The notes under the pieces: model-generated | Databases searched by the model: none | What the model was told of the DNA's origin: nothing | The model's input: only the letters and a program-made list of their open reading frames with translations | Shown here: piece after piece, positions 1 to 7,430 of the stretch | Layout of the letters: each line of letters starts with the position of its first letter | Numbering within the stretch: the stretch's first letter is position 1 | Position numbers and translations under genes: made by a program | Assembly: GCA_900763875.1 (NCBI GenBank) | Contig: CAAFLX010000001.1 | Location: 1 to 64,000 of the forward strand | Direction of reading: 5' to 3' | Length of the DNA stretch: 64,000 nucleotides | From: Clostridia bacterium | GTDB taxonomy: Bacteria; Bacillota; Clostridia; Christensenellales; CAG-917

Positions 1-289
1 CGCCTTGCAAACCTTGAGGCCCTTGCGGGCCGACCGCACCCGTCGCACCCGTATCACCTTTCGGCCCTTGCGGGCCGGTTGCACCGGTTGCACCTGTTGC
101 GCCTGTTGCTCCCGGTGCGCCTTGAGGCCCGACAGGACCTTGTGCGCCCATGGGCCCCATCGGGCCGATTGGACCTGCAGGGCCTTGTGGGCCTATCGGG
201 CCTCTGATATATTCGACAGCAGGGGTGCATATCGGTTGTCCGCACATCGGACGAGGGGGTTGGCATGAGTTGAAAAAGTTGAAAAACAT
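1..289 (-). CDS. Collagen-like triple-helix repeat protein, 3' end beyond window
   Basis: Read on the minus strand from ATG at 289 with a near-perfect ribosome site (TAGGAGGG, 7 bases before ATG). The first ~30 residues are not collagenous and contain a short Cys/Pro-rich stretch (SCQPPRPMCGQPIC). From about residue 30 to the window edge every third residue is Gly (GPIGPQGPAGPIGPMG, then GATGATGATG, GPQGPKGDTG), a classic Gly-X-Y collagen repeat. At least 96 codons are present and the frame is open at the edge. Bacterial proteins of this build are known from exosporium and other spore or cell surfaces (BclA-like). The spore role here is inferred from that family, from spmAB and cwlD elsewhere in the window and from a SigK-like promoter upstream. 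Length and C-terminal domain are unknown because of truncation. Confidence 0.85.
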   Translation of the reverse strand, partial: MFFNFFNSCQPPRPMCGQPICTPAVEYIRGPIGPQGPAGPIGPMGPMGAQGPVGPQGAPGATGATGATGATGPQGPKGDTGATGAVGPQGPQGLQG

Positions 290-388
290 AGATTTTCCCT
301 CCTATTTTTTATGTATGAAACCGAGGAAAATTTTTTGTTGTTCGCGGTGTTAAAATTTTTTCGCGGCTTGCAAAATATTTTTTTATTA

Positions 389-416
389 TACACTATGCAA
401 AATAAAAGAGTTGCGT
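389..416 (-). promoter_or_regulatory. SigK-like promoter of the collagen-like gene
   Basis: On the minus strand an AAC (AC at 416-415) is followed after exactly 17 bases by CATAGTGTA (397-389), matching the Bacillus SigK pattern AC-N16/17-CATAnnnTA. The same place holds a TATAAT that could be a sigma-A -10 box, but no good -35 fits it. The start codon is 100 bases downstream. Exosporium collagen-like genes are typically expressed late in the mother cell, which fits. Inference from consensus only. Confidence 0.45.
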
Positions 417-517
417 TACAATAATTATAATCTTGCAAAACGTCTGATTTGTTGAAATCTATGCGTGTAATAAACGCATATTTTGCAAGGGAGCGCATCG
501 AACGCAAGGAGCTTAAT

Positions 518-1366
518 ATGAAAGAACGATTCAAACGTTATCTTGAAGAACATTTCAAAAAGATTGCGCCCACGCAAGCTGCAATGGAGTATCGCAAGGC
601 ACTTCTTCGTCAGCTTTTGGACAGGGAGCAGGAGTTGAGAATAAAGGGCGTGAGCGACGACGAGCTTGTCTATGATATGGCAGTGTCCGAGCTTGGCGAC
701 CTTGACGCAACCCTCGAACAGTTTGAAAAGAGGCAGATAAAAAGCGGTTTGGCAAAGCGCAAAATCAGCGCGGCAATCGTATGTGCGGCGGCAATCGTGG
801 CACTGCTCACTGTGGTGTATCTCATCGTTGGCGGCGTGGCAAAAGTTTGGCATCCTGCTTGGCTCATTATGGTGGGCGGCGTGTTTGCCGGCGTGAGCGT
901 TTTGTTGGCGTTCGGCGCGGTCAAATTTGCAAAGAAAAAGAAGTTTGTGCCCGTGCGAATTTTTGTTGCGATATGCGAAGTTTTGCTTGCCACGTTTGTG
1001 TTTTTGCTCTTGCAACTCGTGTTCAAACTGAGCGGCTCGTGGATGACCTTCCTTGCGATGATAGCATTGCTTTTTGGAGTGGACACGTTGATTGCGTTTT
1101 TGACAAACAGCAAAATAAAGTGGTTTGAACTGCCTGTTTTCATCGAGGTTTTTGGGGTGATGCTCTACGTCATTTTGGGCGTATCGGTTGAGGGCGTATG
1201 GCATCCGGGTTGGCTTGTTTGTCTTGCGGGCGTTGTGTGCGCGCTTTTGGAACTTGTGGTGTTCGTGGTGAAAAAGACCAAAGAGAAAAACAAGAGCGAG
1301 AGGGCAAAAATCGAAGACAAAAACGAAAAGGAAGATCAAAAGTATTGGACGGAATGGGACGATTAA
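518..1366 (+). CDS. Multi-pass membrane protein with HAAS/DUF1700-like N-terminal region
   Basis: The start chosen is ATG 518, preceded by AAGGAGCTTAAT, giving 282 residues; an in-frame start at 449 has no ribosome site. Residues 1-75 are charged and helical (the segment around SDDELVYDMAVSELGD resembles the HAAS/DUF1700 or permease-prefix type domain seen in Firmicutes next to PadR regulators). Residues ~84-252 hold about six membrane segments arranged as three related two-helix units: VWHPAWLIMVGGVFAG (110-125), SGSWMTFLAMIALLFG (172-187) and VWHPGWLVCLAGVVCA (227-242), roughly 59 residues apart. The C-terminus (253-282) is very charged and probably cytoplasmic. It is followed 50 bases later by the acyltransferase-like gene and may share its transcript. 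Function unknown; the HAAS assignment is tentative. Confidence 0.75.
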   Translation: MKERFKRYLEEHFKKIAPTQAAMEYRKALLRQLLDREQELRIKGVSDDELVYDMAVSELGDLDATLEQFEKRQIKSGLAKRKISAAIVCAAAIVALLTVVYLIVGGVAKVWHPAWLIMVGGVFAGVSVLLAFGAVKFAKKKKFVPVRIFVAICEVLLATFVFLLLQLVFKLSGSWMTFLAMIALLFGVDTLIAFLTNSKIKWFELPVFIEVFGVMLYVILGVSVEGVWHPGWLVCLAGVVCALLELVVFVVKKTKEKNKSERAKIEDKNEKEDQKYWTEWDD

Positions 1367-1416
1367 CAGCCTGTTTGCATTGATAAAGTGTCGATTGTGA
1401 CAATATGGAGTGAATT

Positions 1417-2706
1417 ATGGCAACGACGTTGAAAGCCGAGATGTGGGATAGAATGCAGTTTTTGTTCCGCAACTATTATGACAGAATGGTGCACGCAAAG
1501 CTCGTGTACGATGGTAGTTTTGACCTTGACGTTTTGAAAAACGCCCTGGTGTATATGGTGGAGAAAGCTCCCGTGTTGCACTCTAGTTTCAACACAACTG
1601 TTATCGAGCCGTATTGGAAAGAAGAAGAATATACCGCTTGCGATATCCTCTCCTATGAAAAGGTCGAGGACGCCTCGAAAGCCGCCGACGAGTGGCTGCT
1701 CGGCGTAATACCTTACGACAACAACGTGCAAATTAAAATCGCAATCTTCGAGGACGACAAACACTCGGTGCTTGCTCTTCGCAACAACCATATGTGTATG
1801 GACGGCGGCGACCTCAAATATTTCCTTGCAACCCTTTGCGAAAACTATGACAATTTGAAGGCGAAAAACTATTCGGCTCTGCATATGAAAAGCGGTTCGA
1901 GGGGCTTTGAGCAGGTGTATTCCACCCTTGAGGGCGACGACCTCAAACACGCAAAAAACCTTTATAAAAACATCTCCAAAACGGAAGATAAAGTGGCGTT
2001 CCCTTGGAGCGAGAGCGAGGCGGGCGACTCAAACAAAATCGTAAGGCGAGTCATCGACGAGGATACGTTTGACCGATTCAAATCTCTTGCAAAAAAGATG
2101 GGTATCACCGTCAACGACGCGCTTATGGCAACCGTGTTTCGCGCACTGTACGAGATGTGCTCGCTCAAAGACGAGGATAGCCTCACGGTGTCGTGTGCAA
2201 TCGATTTAAGAAAACATATCGTGGACGGCGGCTTGCAGGGCGGAATCACCAACCATACCGCTTGGATGGCAGTGCGCACTCTTTGCAAGGGCGAGAGAAT
2301 ACAAGACACTATTGTCAACGTCATTCGCTCGACAAAAGAGTTCAAACGCGACAAGTTTATGGGGTTGTACTCGCTGCCTCTGCTCAACCTTGCCTACACG
2401 ATTTTTCCGCACGATATTGCAGAGTTTGCAATCAAGGCAGGCTACACAAATCCTCTCATTGCCGTGAGCAATATGGGAGTTTTGGACGACAAAAAACTCA
2501 CCTTTGACGGGCTTAGGCTCGTGGACGGATTTATTTCGGGCGCGGTGAAATACAAGCCGTTTTTCCTTATGTCGGTGACAACTCTTAAAAACAAAGTCAC
2601 CCTCTCAACCGCAATACGCGGCAACCAAAAAGACGTCGATATCGCAAATCGCTATTTCGACCTTGTTGTGAAAAACGTCAACGAGTTCAACGCAATCGAG
2701 TTTTGA
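1417..2706 (+). CDS. Condensation-domain / alcohol acetyltransferase-like protein
   Basis: 429 residues, start ATG 1417 with GGAG seven bases upstream. The segment NNHMCMDGGD (H125, D129, G130) matches the HxxxDG active-site signature of the BAHD/condensation/chloramphenicol-acetyltransferase superfamily, in which His acts as general base in acyl transfer. The N-terminal pattern (a long amphipathic start, then VLHSSF and IEPYWKEE) and the C-terminal half (a second lobe with SNMGVL and a terminal strand-rich region) fit the two-lobe fold of the alcohol acetyltransferase/condensation group. No NRPS partner domains are present and none lies nearby, so it is a stand-alone enzyme with unknown acyl donor and acceptor. 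The preceding gene ends 50 bases upstream, so the two may form an operon. Superfamily call is fairly firm; substrate cannot be stated. Confidence 0.75.
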   Translation: MATTLKAEMWDRMQFLFRNYYDRMVHAKLVYDGSFDLDVLKNALVYMVEKAPVLHSSFNTTVIEPYWKEEEYTACDILSYEKVEDASKAADEWLLGVIPYDNNVQIKIAIFEDDKHSVLALRNNHMCMDGGDLKYFLATLCENYDNLKAKNYSALHMKSGSRGFEQVYSTLEGDDLKHAKNLYKNISKTEDKVAFPWSESEAGDSNKIVRRVIDEDTFDRFKSLAKKMGITVNDALMATVFRALYEMCSLKDEDSLTVSCAIDLRKHIVDGGLQGGITNHTAWMAVRTLCKGERIQDTIVNVIRSTKEFKRDKFMGLYSLPLLNLAYTIFPHDIAEFAIKAGYTNPLIAVSNMGVLDDKKLTFDGLRLVDGFISGAVKYKPFFLMSVTTLKNKVTLSTAIRGNQKDVDIANRYFDLVVKNVNEFNAIEF

Positions 2707-2757
2707 AACGGCATGCGTTGGCAATCGGAGGGCAAAAGCGTACGACAGAATAATATT

Positions 2758-2792
2758 TGAAAAAAAGCCCTTGGCGCATTGTCGTCAAGGGC
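2758..2792 (-). terminator. Rho-independent terminator of the YitT-like gene
   Basis: Stem GCCCTTG (2767-2773) pairs with CAAGGGC (2786-2792). Read on the minus strand it is followed by seven T (2766-2760), the expected form for the gene ending at 2822. The plus-strand gene ending at 2706 may use the stem too but lacks a T-tract. Confidence 0.8.
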
Positions 2793-2821
2793 GATTGTTT
2801 GTCAAATTGTTAAACGGCGCG

Positions 2822-3559
2822 TTATAGTTCTCTTTTGTACGGATTGTGTTTTATTTTGGTGGGAATTGGCTCGTCGAGGGCAAAGTGTGCGGCAAATTTT
2901 TTGAAGAGAGGTTTGACAGTCACAAATTTGTCGAGGAGCTTTGAAAAGCCGCTTATCAATACGCCGTTTACGAGCGTCATAACCAGAGTGCCCCAGTTGA
3001 TACCCACAAATTTTTTGAAGAGTGCAAGGGACATCGCCGTGCCCAAAATCAGCATAAAGGCGTCGAAACAGGTTTTGAATACGGCGGTTTTTATGCAGTA
3101 TTTTCTGCTGATGCCCAAGAAAAAGAGGTCGTACACTTCGGGGTAGAGATACGCTTTTGAAAAGAGTGCGATTGAAAACGCCGAGGAGGGTACGCCGATG
3201 ATAAACATCAATATCCTTGCCCATAGAGCCATGCTCCCCGGCGGCGTTATCGTCGGATTGAACAGCGGTATGAGCCTAAAAAGGTCGAGCACCGCGCCGT
3301 ATATAAGACAGGTGATAAACGCCGAAAGATAGGGCAGACGGAATTTTTTCATCACAAGGCAAAAGACGACAAACAAAACCGCTTGCACGACGTATTCGGC
3401 TTGCCCGAACGTCAGATTGGTGACAAGGCTCAAAATGTAGGCGGGCGCGACTATCATCGATATGCCGAAATCCACGCTCGTGAGCATGGCGACGGAAAAG
3501 GCAAGCAGTGCGATTGCCAAAATGTAGATAACTTCGCTCGGTAGGGTGAGTTTTTTCAT
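2822..3559 (-). CDS. YitT/YczE-like integral membrane protein (DUF6198-type)
   Basis: Start ATG at 3559 has GAGG eight bases upstream and gives 245 residues; the open frame extends further upstream but without a ribosome site. The protein is strongly hydrophobic with about five to six membrane segments: residues ~8-25, 27-50 (FGISMIVAPAYILSLV), 58-75, 78-98, 107-128 and a later pair (CFDAFMLILGTAMSLALF, GTLVMTLVNGVLISGF). The FGISMIVAPAYILS segment after the first helix and the overall order resemble the YczE/YyaS/YitT group of Firmicutes membrane proteins, whose transport role is unknown. The C-terminus is short, basic and probably cytoplasmic. It stands alone between its own promoter and terminator and is transcribed away from the hydrolase gene. 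Confidence 0.7.
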   Translation of the reverse strand: MKKLTLPSEVIYILAIALLAFSVAMLTSVDFGISMIVAPAYILSLVTNLTFGQAEYVVQAVLFVVFCLVMKKFRLPYLSAFITCLIYGAVLDLFRLIPLFNPTITPPGSMALWARILMFIIGVPSSAFSIALFSKAYLYPEVYDLFFLGISRKYCIKTAVFKTCFDAFMLILGTAMSLALFKKFVGINWGTLVMTLVNGVLISGFSKLLDKFVTVKPLFKKFAAHFALDEPIPTKIKHNPYKREL

Positions 3560-3665
3560 ATGGGCTTCCTCTTTGCGCCGTTTGCAAAAAATCAAATCGC
3601 ATCGCGCAATCGTGTGGCGAAAAGGTGACGAAAGCCCGGAAAAGTCCACAAAAGTTTTCATTGAG

Positions 3666-3694
3666 TTTATACCATAAATTGAAAAAGCTGTCAA
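3666..3694 (-). promoter_or_regulatory. Sigma-A-type promoter of the YitT-like gene
   Basis: On the minus strand TTGACA (3694-3689), a 17-base spacer and TATAAA (3671-3666). This implies a ~100-base 5' untranslated leader before ATG 3559. The rest of the 3560-3880 intergenic stretch holds a G8 run (3710s) and the hydrolase promoter. Confidence 0.75.
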
Positions 3695-3815
3695 CGATTG
3701 ATTTTTTAGGGGGGGGAAAGGCGCAAGCTCTCGACAAAATTGCAACGCAAAAGCTGCAAATGCGGTTTTGGACGGTACAAAAGTCTTAATGCGAGAAATT
3801 CGTCGAAATTGGTTA

Positions 3816-3844
3816 TTGCACATATGTAGCTTATGTGATAAAAT
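3816..3844 (+). promoter_or_regulatory. Promoter of the alpha/beta hydrolase gene with an embedded palindrome
   Basis: TTGCAC (3816-3821), 17 bases, TAAAAT (3839-3844). The spacer and the end of the -35 box are covered by an inverted repeat CACATA-N7-TATGTG (3819-3837), in the position expected of a repressor or activator site. The regulator is unknown. Confidence 0.6.
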
Positions 3845-3880
3845 GTCTTTGTAATCAATATCATCTTATGAGGTGCAATT

Positions 3881-4795
3881 ATGACTTTTGCTCAATTTTT
3901 GTTTGTCGCAATCGATAAATTGTTTGACGGCTCGCAAAACAAAAAGAAAATGCTCCGCTTCAAAGACGTCAAGTTTGAGGTGGAAACCGACATCGCTTAC
4001 GGAAAGGACGACGCGGAAAAACTCGACACCTACTTCGTGAAGAAAGAGGGCAACGAAAAATATCCCGTGTTCTTCTATATCCACGGCGGCGGATTTGTTG
4101 CAGGCGACAAACACTATCGCAGAGGCCTTGCCAAATGGGCGGCAAACAAAGGTTTCTTCGTTGTCAACGTCAACTATGGTCTAGGCCCGAAATATCTCTT
4201 CCCAAAGGGATTGGTGCATCTTGTCAATGCGCTCAACTGGGTTGGCGAAAATGCCGAAAAGTATAACCTCGACCTCGACAATATGTGCGTTTCGGGCGAC
4301 TCGGCAGGTGGCTACTACTCCGCTATGCTCGCGTGCGTGTCCACCAACAAGGACTTGCAAGCAAGATTCGGCGTGTCAACCGACCTCAAATTCCGCACGG
4401 CTATGCTCGACTGCGGCATCTACGACATCGGCGAGGCTCTCGGACAAAAAATGCCCTTCAACCTCACGGACAAGGTGCTGTTCGATTTCAGCGGCATTCA
4501 CGTCAAAGAGCTTGAAAAGTATGAGTACACCGACGTTCTTGCTCCCTTCGGTTTTGTTGACGCAAACTTCCCCATAAGTTTCATCACCTATGCCGAAAAA
4601 GATATGTTCTGCAAAGGTCAAGGTCAAAAACTCGTCAAGAAATTGCAAGATCTCGGAGTGCACGTTGAGGAGCATCACAGCACAAAATTCCTCGACAACC
4701 ACTGCTATCCGCTCAACTGGAACAAGGGCGCGGCAAAAGAAAATATCCGCCTTTGCGACGATTTCTTGAAGAGAGTGGTCAACAAAGAAGTCTAA
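3881..4795 (+). CDS. Alpha/beta hydrolase fold esterase/lipase (HSL-like)
   Basis: 304 residues; start ATG 3881 with GAGGTG six bases upstream. It carries HGGG (68-71), the oxyanion-hole motif of the hormone-sensitive-lipase (Abhydrolase_3) group, and GDSAGG (139-144) with the nucleophile Ser141. A likely acid is the Asp in YAEKDMF and a likely His is in LDNHCYPLNW near the C-terminus, in the expected order Ser-Asp-His. No signal peptide is clear; the first 15 residues are hydrophobic but lack a basic start, so the enzyme is probably cytoplasmic. It hydrolyses ester bonds of a small substrate that cannot be named. It is a single-gene unit with its own promoter and a strong terminator downstream. 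Confidence 0.85.
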   Translation: MTFAQFLFVAIDKLFDGSQNKKKMLRFKDVKFEVETDIAYGKDDAEKLDTYFVKKEGNEKYPVFFYIHGGGFVAGDKHYRRGLAKWAANKGFFVVNVNYGLGPKYLFPKGLVHLVNALNWVGENAEKYNLDLDNMCVSGDSAGGYYSAMLACVSTNKDLQARFGVSTDLKFRTAMLDCGIYDIGEALGQKMPFNLTDKVLFDFSGIHVKELEKYEYTDVLAPFGFVDANFPISFITYAEKDMFCKGQGQKLVKKLQDLGVHVEEHHSTKFLDNHCYPLNWNKGAAKENIRLCDDFLKRVVNKEV

Positions 4796-4925
4796 ATTGC
4801 GTGCAAGCGTGAGGCGCGGCAAGCGGCAAAATCGTTTGCCGATGCAAAAGTGCAAAACGCAATTGACAAAGTGAAGAGCAAATCTTCAAGACGTAGCGCG
4901 CAAGAATAATCAAAAACAATCGTTT

Positions 4926-4958
4926 GCATACGCCGATTTTCGGCGTATGCGTTTTTTT
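4926..4958 (+). terminator. Strong intrinsic terminator after the hydrolase gene
   Basis: Perfect 11-bp stem GCATACGCCGA / TCGGCGTATGC (4926-4936 and 4940-4950), 3-base loop, then seven T (4952-4958). It lies ~130 bases after the stop codon; the bases between show nothing recognisable. Confidence 0.92.
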
Positions 4959-5009
4959 GCCCGAAAGCGCGGGAGAGAGGATATTTGCAAAGCGAAGAAT
5001 TTGCGAAAC

Positions 5010-5113
5010 GTGGAAATATGAGAAACCAGGAATTTGGCGGCAAGAATGAGATATGCGGTTGCGAGGAAATATCCGAAACGAGGAAATATGCGAAACGAGG
5101 AACTGGGCGGTGG
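5010..5113. repeat. Imperfect 17-bp tandem repeats in an intergenic stretch
   Basis: Units of 17 bases recur head to tail: GTGGAAATATGAGAAAC (5010), CAGGAATTTGGCGGCAA (5027), GAGGAAATATCCGAAAC (5063), GAGGAAATATGCGAAAC (5080) and GAGGAACTGGGCGGTGG (5097), with a 19-base interruption at 5044-5062. They lie between the terminator at 4958 and the promoter at 5163. No convincing reading frame covers them. The rest of the 4796-5218 gap holds only the terminator and promoter. Confidence 0.7.
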
Positions 5114-5162
5114 CGAGGAGATTTGTGCAAAACGAAAATCTGCGTAAAACGAAAAAGTTTTG

Positions 5163-5190
5163 TTGCATATTGACCAAAGTGTTGTATAAT
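5163..5190 (+). promoter_or_regulatory. Sigma-A-type promoter of the small membrane protein gene
   Basis: TTGCAT (5163-5168), 16-base spacer, TATAAT (5185-5190), 28 bases before the start codon at 5219. Confidence 0.7.
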
Positions 5191-5218
5191 CAAAACATCA
5201 TATTTGTAGAGGAAGAGT

Positions 5219-5857
5219 ATGGGAAGAATAAAGGCTAGATTTTCTCCGAAAACGCAAGAGGTTGCGCCCATTGACGAGAAGTATTCAAAAGAAGATATCG
5301 CCGCGGCGCAGGCTCAAGTCGAGCTTGAGCAAAAGGACAAAGGCATGTCCGTCGTGCAAAAACTCAACGTTGTGTGGACAATCGTGTCAACGATTTACGC
5401 AATCGTTTCAACTTGCATGTTCGTGGCAAAAAAATGGGTTGATTCAAGTTACGCATACGCGCTTATTCCGATGCTTGCGGTGCTTATCGTCACGTTTGCG
5501 GTGCTTGTGGCACTCACGTTCAAGGACAAGAAAAAACTGCAATCAAACGTCAAGAATTACAAAAAAGTTTTGGGCATATTCAAGGCGTTTGTCAACGTGT
5601 TTTTCCTTGCGATAACCGCTGTGTCTATGGTCGGTCTTGCCAAGGGCGAAACGAGCGTAGGAAAGTGGATTGTGTTTGGCGCAACGTTCTTTGTCGCGCT
5701 CGTGCAACTGGTGCTGAAAATCACCAAGTTCGCAATGAAATTGGCACGCAAAGCCGTTGCCAAAAAGTTTAAGGTTGAAGTGCAAAGATTTGTTGACGGC
5801 AAGAAACAAAAGAAGACGGTTGCCGACGCTTTGAACGAACAAAAGTATAAACAATAA
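5219..5857 (+). CDS. Hypothetical four-helix membrane protein
   Basis: 212 residues; start ATG 5219 with GAGGAAG just upstream. Residues 1-45 are charged and acidic/polar, then come four membrane segments: about 49-69 (VVWTIVSTIYAIVSTCMFVA), 77-98 (YALIPMLAVLIVTFAVLVAL), 118-138 (IFKAFVNVFFLAITAVSMVG) and 147-166 (KWIVFGATFFVALVQLVLKI). The C-terminal 40 residues are rich in Lys and end in QKYKQ, so both ends are likely cytoplasmic. I recognise no family. It has its own promoter and a terminator, so it is a single-gene unit. A role at the membrane is all that can be said. Confidence 0.7.
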   Translation: MGRIKARFSPKTQEVAPIDEKYSKEDIAAAQAQVELEQKDKGMSVVQKLNVVWTIVSTIYAIVSTCMFVAKKWVDSSYAYALIPMLAVLIVTFAVLVALTFKDKKKLQSNVKNYKKVLGIFKAFVNVFFLAITAVSMVGLAKGETSVGKWIVFGATFFVALVQLVLKITKFAMKLARKAVAKKFKVEVQRFVDGKKQKKTVADALNEQKYKQ

Positions 5858-5894
5858 TCACAAGATAATTGCAAAATAAGGGCTTTATATGTGC

Positions 5895-5921
5895 AAAACC
5901 GACGGATAAACCGTCGGTTTT
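5895..5921. terminator. Bidirectional intrinsic terminator between convergent genes
   Basis: AAAACCGACGG (5895-5905) pairs with CCGTCGGTTTT (5911-5921) around a 5-base loop. A- and T-runs on both sides allow it to serve the gene ending at 5857 and, from the other side, the mutase gene ending at 6059. Confidence 0.85.
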
Positions 5922-6058
5922 GTGATTTTATAGACTTAAAATTGTATGTAAATCAAGTGTGATTGTCGGCTGTATTACAGTGATATTAGAGCGTGTGTGT
6001 TGTCTGCTTTGCGGTGATATTCGAGCGCGCGCAGCGGGCGTTGCTGCTTTGTCTTTGG

Positions 6059-7303
6059 CTAGGAGATTGCAAAAAGCGTTTGGATAAGCTCCCAAGGCTT
6101 TTTGAGGAGTATGCCGCTCGATTGGGCGGTTTTTTCGTTGTAAAGGCGGTTGTCAATGCTTTGGTTTTCGCCGCAGAGAGAGTCGTAGGCAAGTGCGGTT
6201 TTCGATGAGAAAAGCAGGTAGGGGACAGGCTCGGAAGTGTGCGTGCGAAGGGAGAGAGGCGTGAAGTGGTCGGGCATAATCAGCATTGCAAAATCCTCGC
6301 CTTTTTCGGCAAAGTGCGAAACTATCGGGGAGATGATTTTTGAGTCGATAAGCTCGATTGCTTTGATTTTGCCGTCCACGTCGCCTTGGTGTCCGCACTC
6401 GTCGGTTGCCTCGATATGCACAAAGCAAAAATCTTTGCCGTTTTCAAGGGCGGATATCGCCGCTTGCGCTTTGCCCGAAAAATCGGTTGTCAGAGTGCCG
6501 TTTGCGCCCTCGACGTCGATTGAGGTCATACCGCTGCCGATTGCTATGCCTTTGAGCAAATCAACCGCGCTTATCATTGCGCCCTTTTTTGAATAGAGCG
6601 TCTCGAAATCGGGGATTGACGGTTTTGTGCCCTCGCCCCAAAACCATACCGCATTGGCAGGATTTTCGCCGCGAGCGATACGGCGCAGGTTGACGGGGTG
6701 GTCTTTCAAAAGCTCGTATGAATTGAAAATGAGGGACGCAAGGTCTTTGCCGAGCGTGCCTGTTGGGAGATAATCGCCTATGCGCAAACCGCTTATGTCG
6801 TGGGGCGGAGTCAAGTCCTCCTCGGGCTTTGCGTGGGAAACCACAAGGCAGTTGCGATAACTTGTGCCTGTATAAAAGCGGAATCTTTGCGAATTGAGGT
6901 TGTCTTTGACAAAATCCATAAGTTCGTGCGCCTCGTCCGCGCCTATCTCGCCCGCGCTGTAATCGAGCATGATTTTGTCCTCGAAAGGCTCGCCCTCCGA
7001 GAGGGTGACGAGGTTTGCGCGCATTGCAAGGTCGTCCTCTTTCAGGTCGATGCCGATTGAGAGGGCTTCTAAGGGACTTCTGCCCGTGTAGCAAGCGCGC
7101 GCGTCAAAGCCCAGCACGCCGAGATTTGCCACGTCGCTGCCCGGTTTCATACCGCTCGGAACGGTGCAAACAAGCCCGATTTGCGCCGTCTGCGCCAGCG
7201 CGTCCATATTTGGTGTTTTTGCGACTTCGAGGGGCGTTTTTCCGCCCAAAGAGGGGAGGGGATAGTCCGCCATTCCGTCGCAAAGTATGAGAACGTATTT
7301 CAT
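6059..7303 (-). CDS. apgM: Archaeal-type cofactor-independent phosphoglycerate mutase homologue (possible homoserine kinase)
   Basis: 414 residues from ATG at 7303, with AGGAG eight bases upstream. It begins KYVLILCDGMADYP, the metal-binding start of the alkaline-phosphatase-superfamily ApgM group, followed by KTPLEVAKTPNMDALA. Later it carries HIEATDECGHQGD and MPDHFTPLSLRTHTSEPVP, the second metal-binding cluster. Family members either interconvert 2- and 3-phosphoglycerate or, in several bacterial lineages, are proposed to act as a non-canonical homoserine kinase in threonine synthesis. No threonine genes lie next to it here, so the choice cannot be made from context. Length is usual for the family. 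The 27 bases before ATG contain the motif TAGGAGCG-N-CAAAAT twice, a small duplication of the ribosome site. Confidence 0.88.
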   Translation of the reverse strand: MKYVLILCDGMADYPLPSLGGKTPLEVAKTPNMDALAQTAQIGLVCTVPSGMKPGSDVANLGVLGFDARACYTGRSPLEALSIGIDLKEDDLAMRANLVTLSEGEPFEDKIMLDYSAGEIGADEAHELMDFVKDNLNSQRFRFYTGTSYRNCLVVSHAKPEEDLTPPHDISGLRIGDYLPTGTLGKDLASLIFNSYELLKDHPVNLRRIARGENPANAVWFWGEGTKPSIPDFETLYSKKGAMISAVDLLKGIAIGSGMTSIDVEGANGTLTTDFSGKAQAAISALENGKDFCFVHIEATDECGHQGDVDGKIKAIELIDSKIISPIVSHFAEKGEDFAMLIMPDHFTPLSLRTHTSEPVPYLLFSSKTALAYDSLCGENQSIDNRLYNEKTAQSSGILLKKPWELIQTLFAIS

Positions 7304-7337
7304 TTTGACGCTCCTATTTTGTCGCTCCTATGGGCTT

Positions 7338-7366
7338 ATGATAATTCTTTCACTTGCATTTGTCAA
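7338..7366 (-). promoter_or_regulatory. Sigma-A-type promoter of the phosphoglycerate mutase homologue
   Basis: Minus strand: TTGACA (7366-7361), 17-base spacer, TATCAT (7343-7338). It overlaps the promoter for the divergent GH127-like gene, so the two transcription units share one control region. Confidence 0.7.
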
Positions 7367-7387
7367 ATTTATGTGATAATTTAGAAT
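7360..7387 (+). promoter_or_regulatory. Probable promoter of the GH127-like gene
   Basis: TTGTCA (7360-7365), 16-base spacer, TAGAAT (7382-7387). The -35 box is on the same bases as the -35 box of the opposite promoter, so simultaneous use is unlikely. An alternative -10 is GATAAT at 7375-7380. Confidence 0.5.
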
Positions 7388-7399
7388 AATAAGCAAGGT

Positions 7400-7416
7400 G
7401 TATGGCAAAGCCATAC
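7400..7416. promoter_or_regulatory. Perfect palindrome just before the GH127-like ribosome site
   Basis: GTATGGC-AAA-GCCATAC: 7-bp arms (7400-7406 and 7410-7416) with a 3-base loop, only four bases before GGAAGGAG. It could be an operator or an RNA hairpin that tunes translation from the TTG start at 7431. Confidence 0.5.
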
Positions 7417-7430
7417 GGGAAGGAGAAATT

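Noticed and set aside
4985..5238. Small frames over the 17-bp repeats
   Set aside because: The repeat period is not a multiple of three, the GAGG words are repeats rather than ribosome sites, and the product has no protein-like features.
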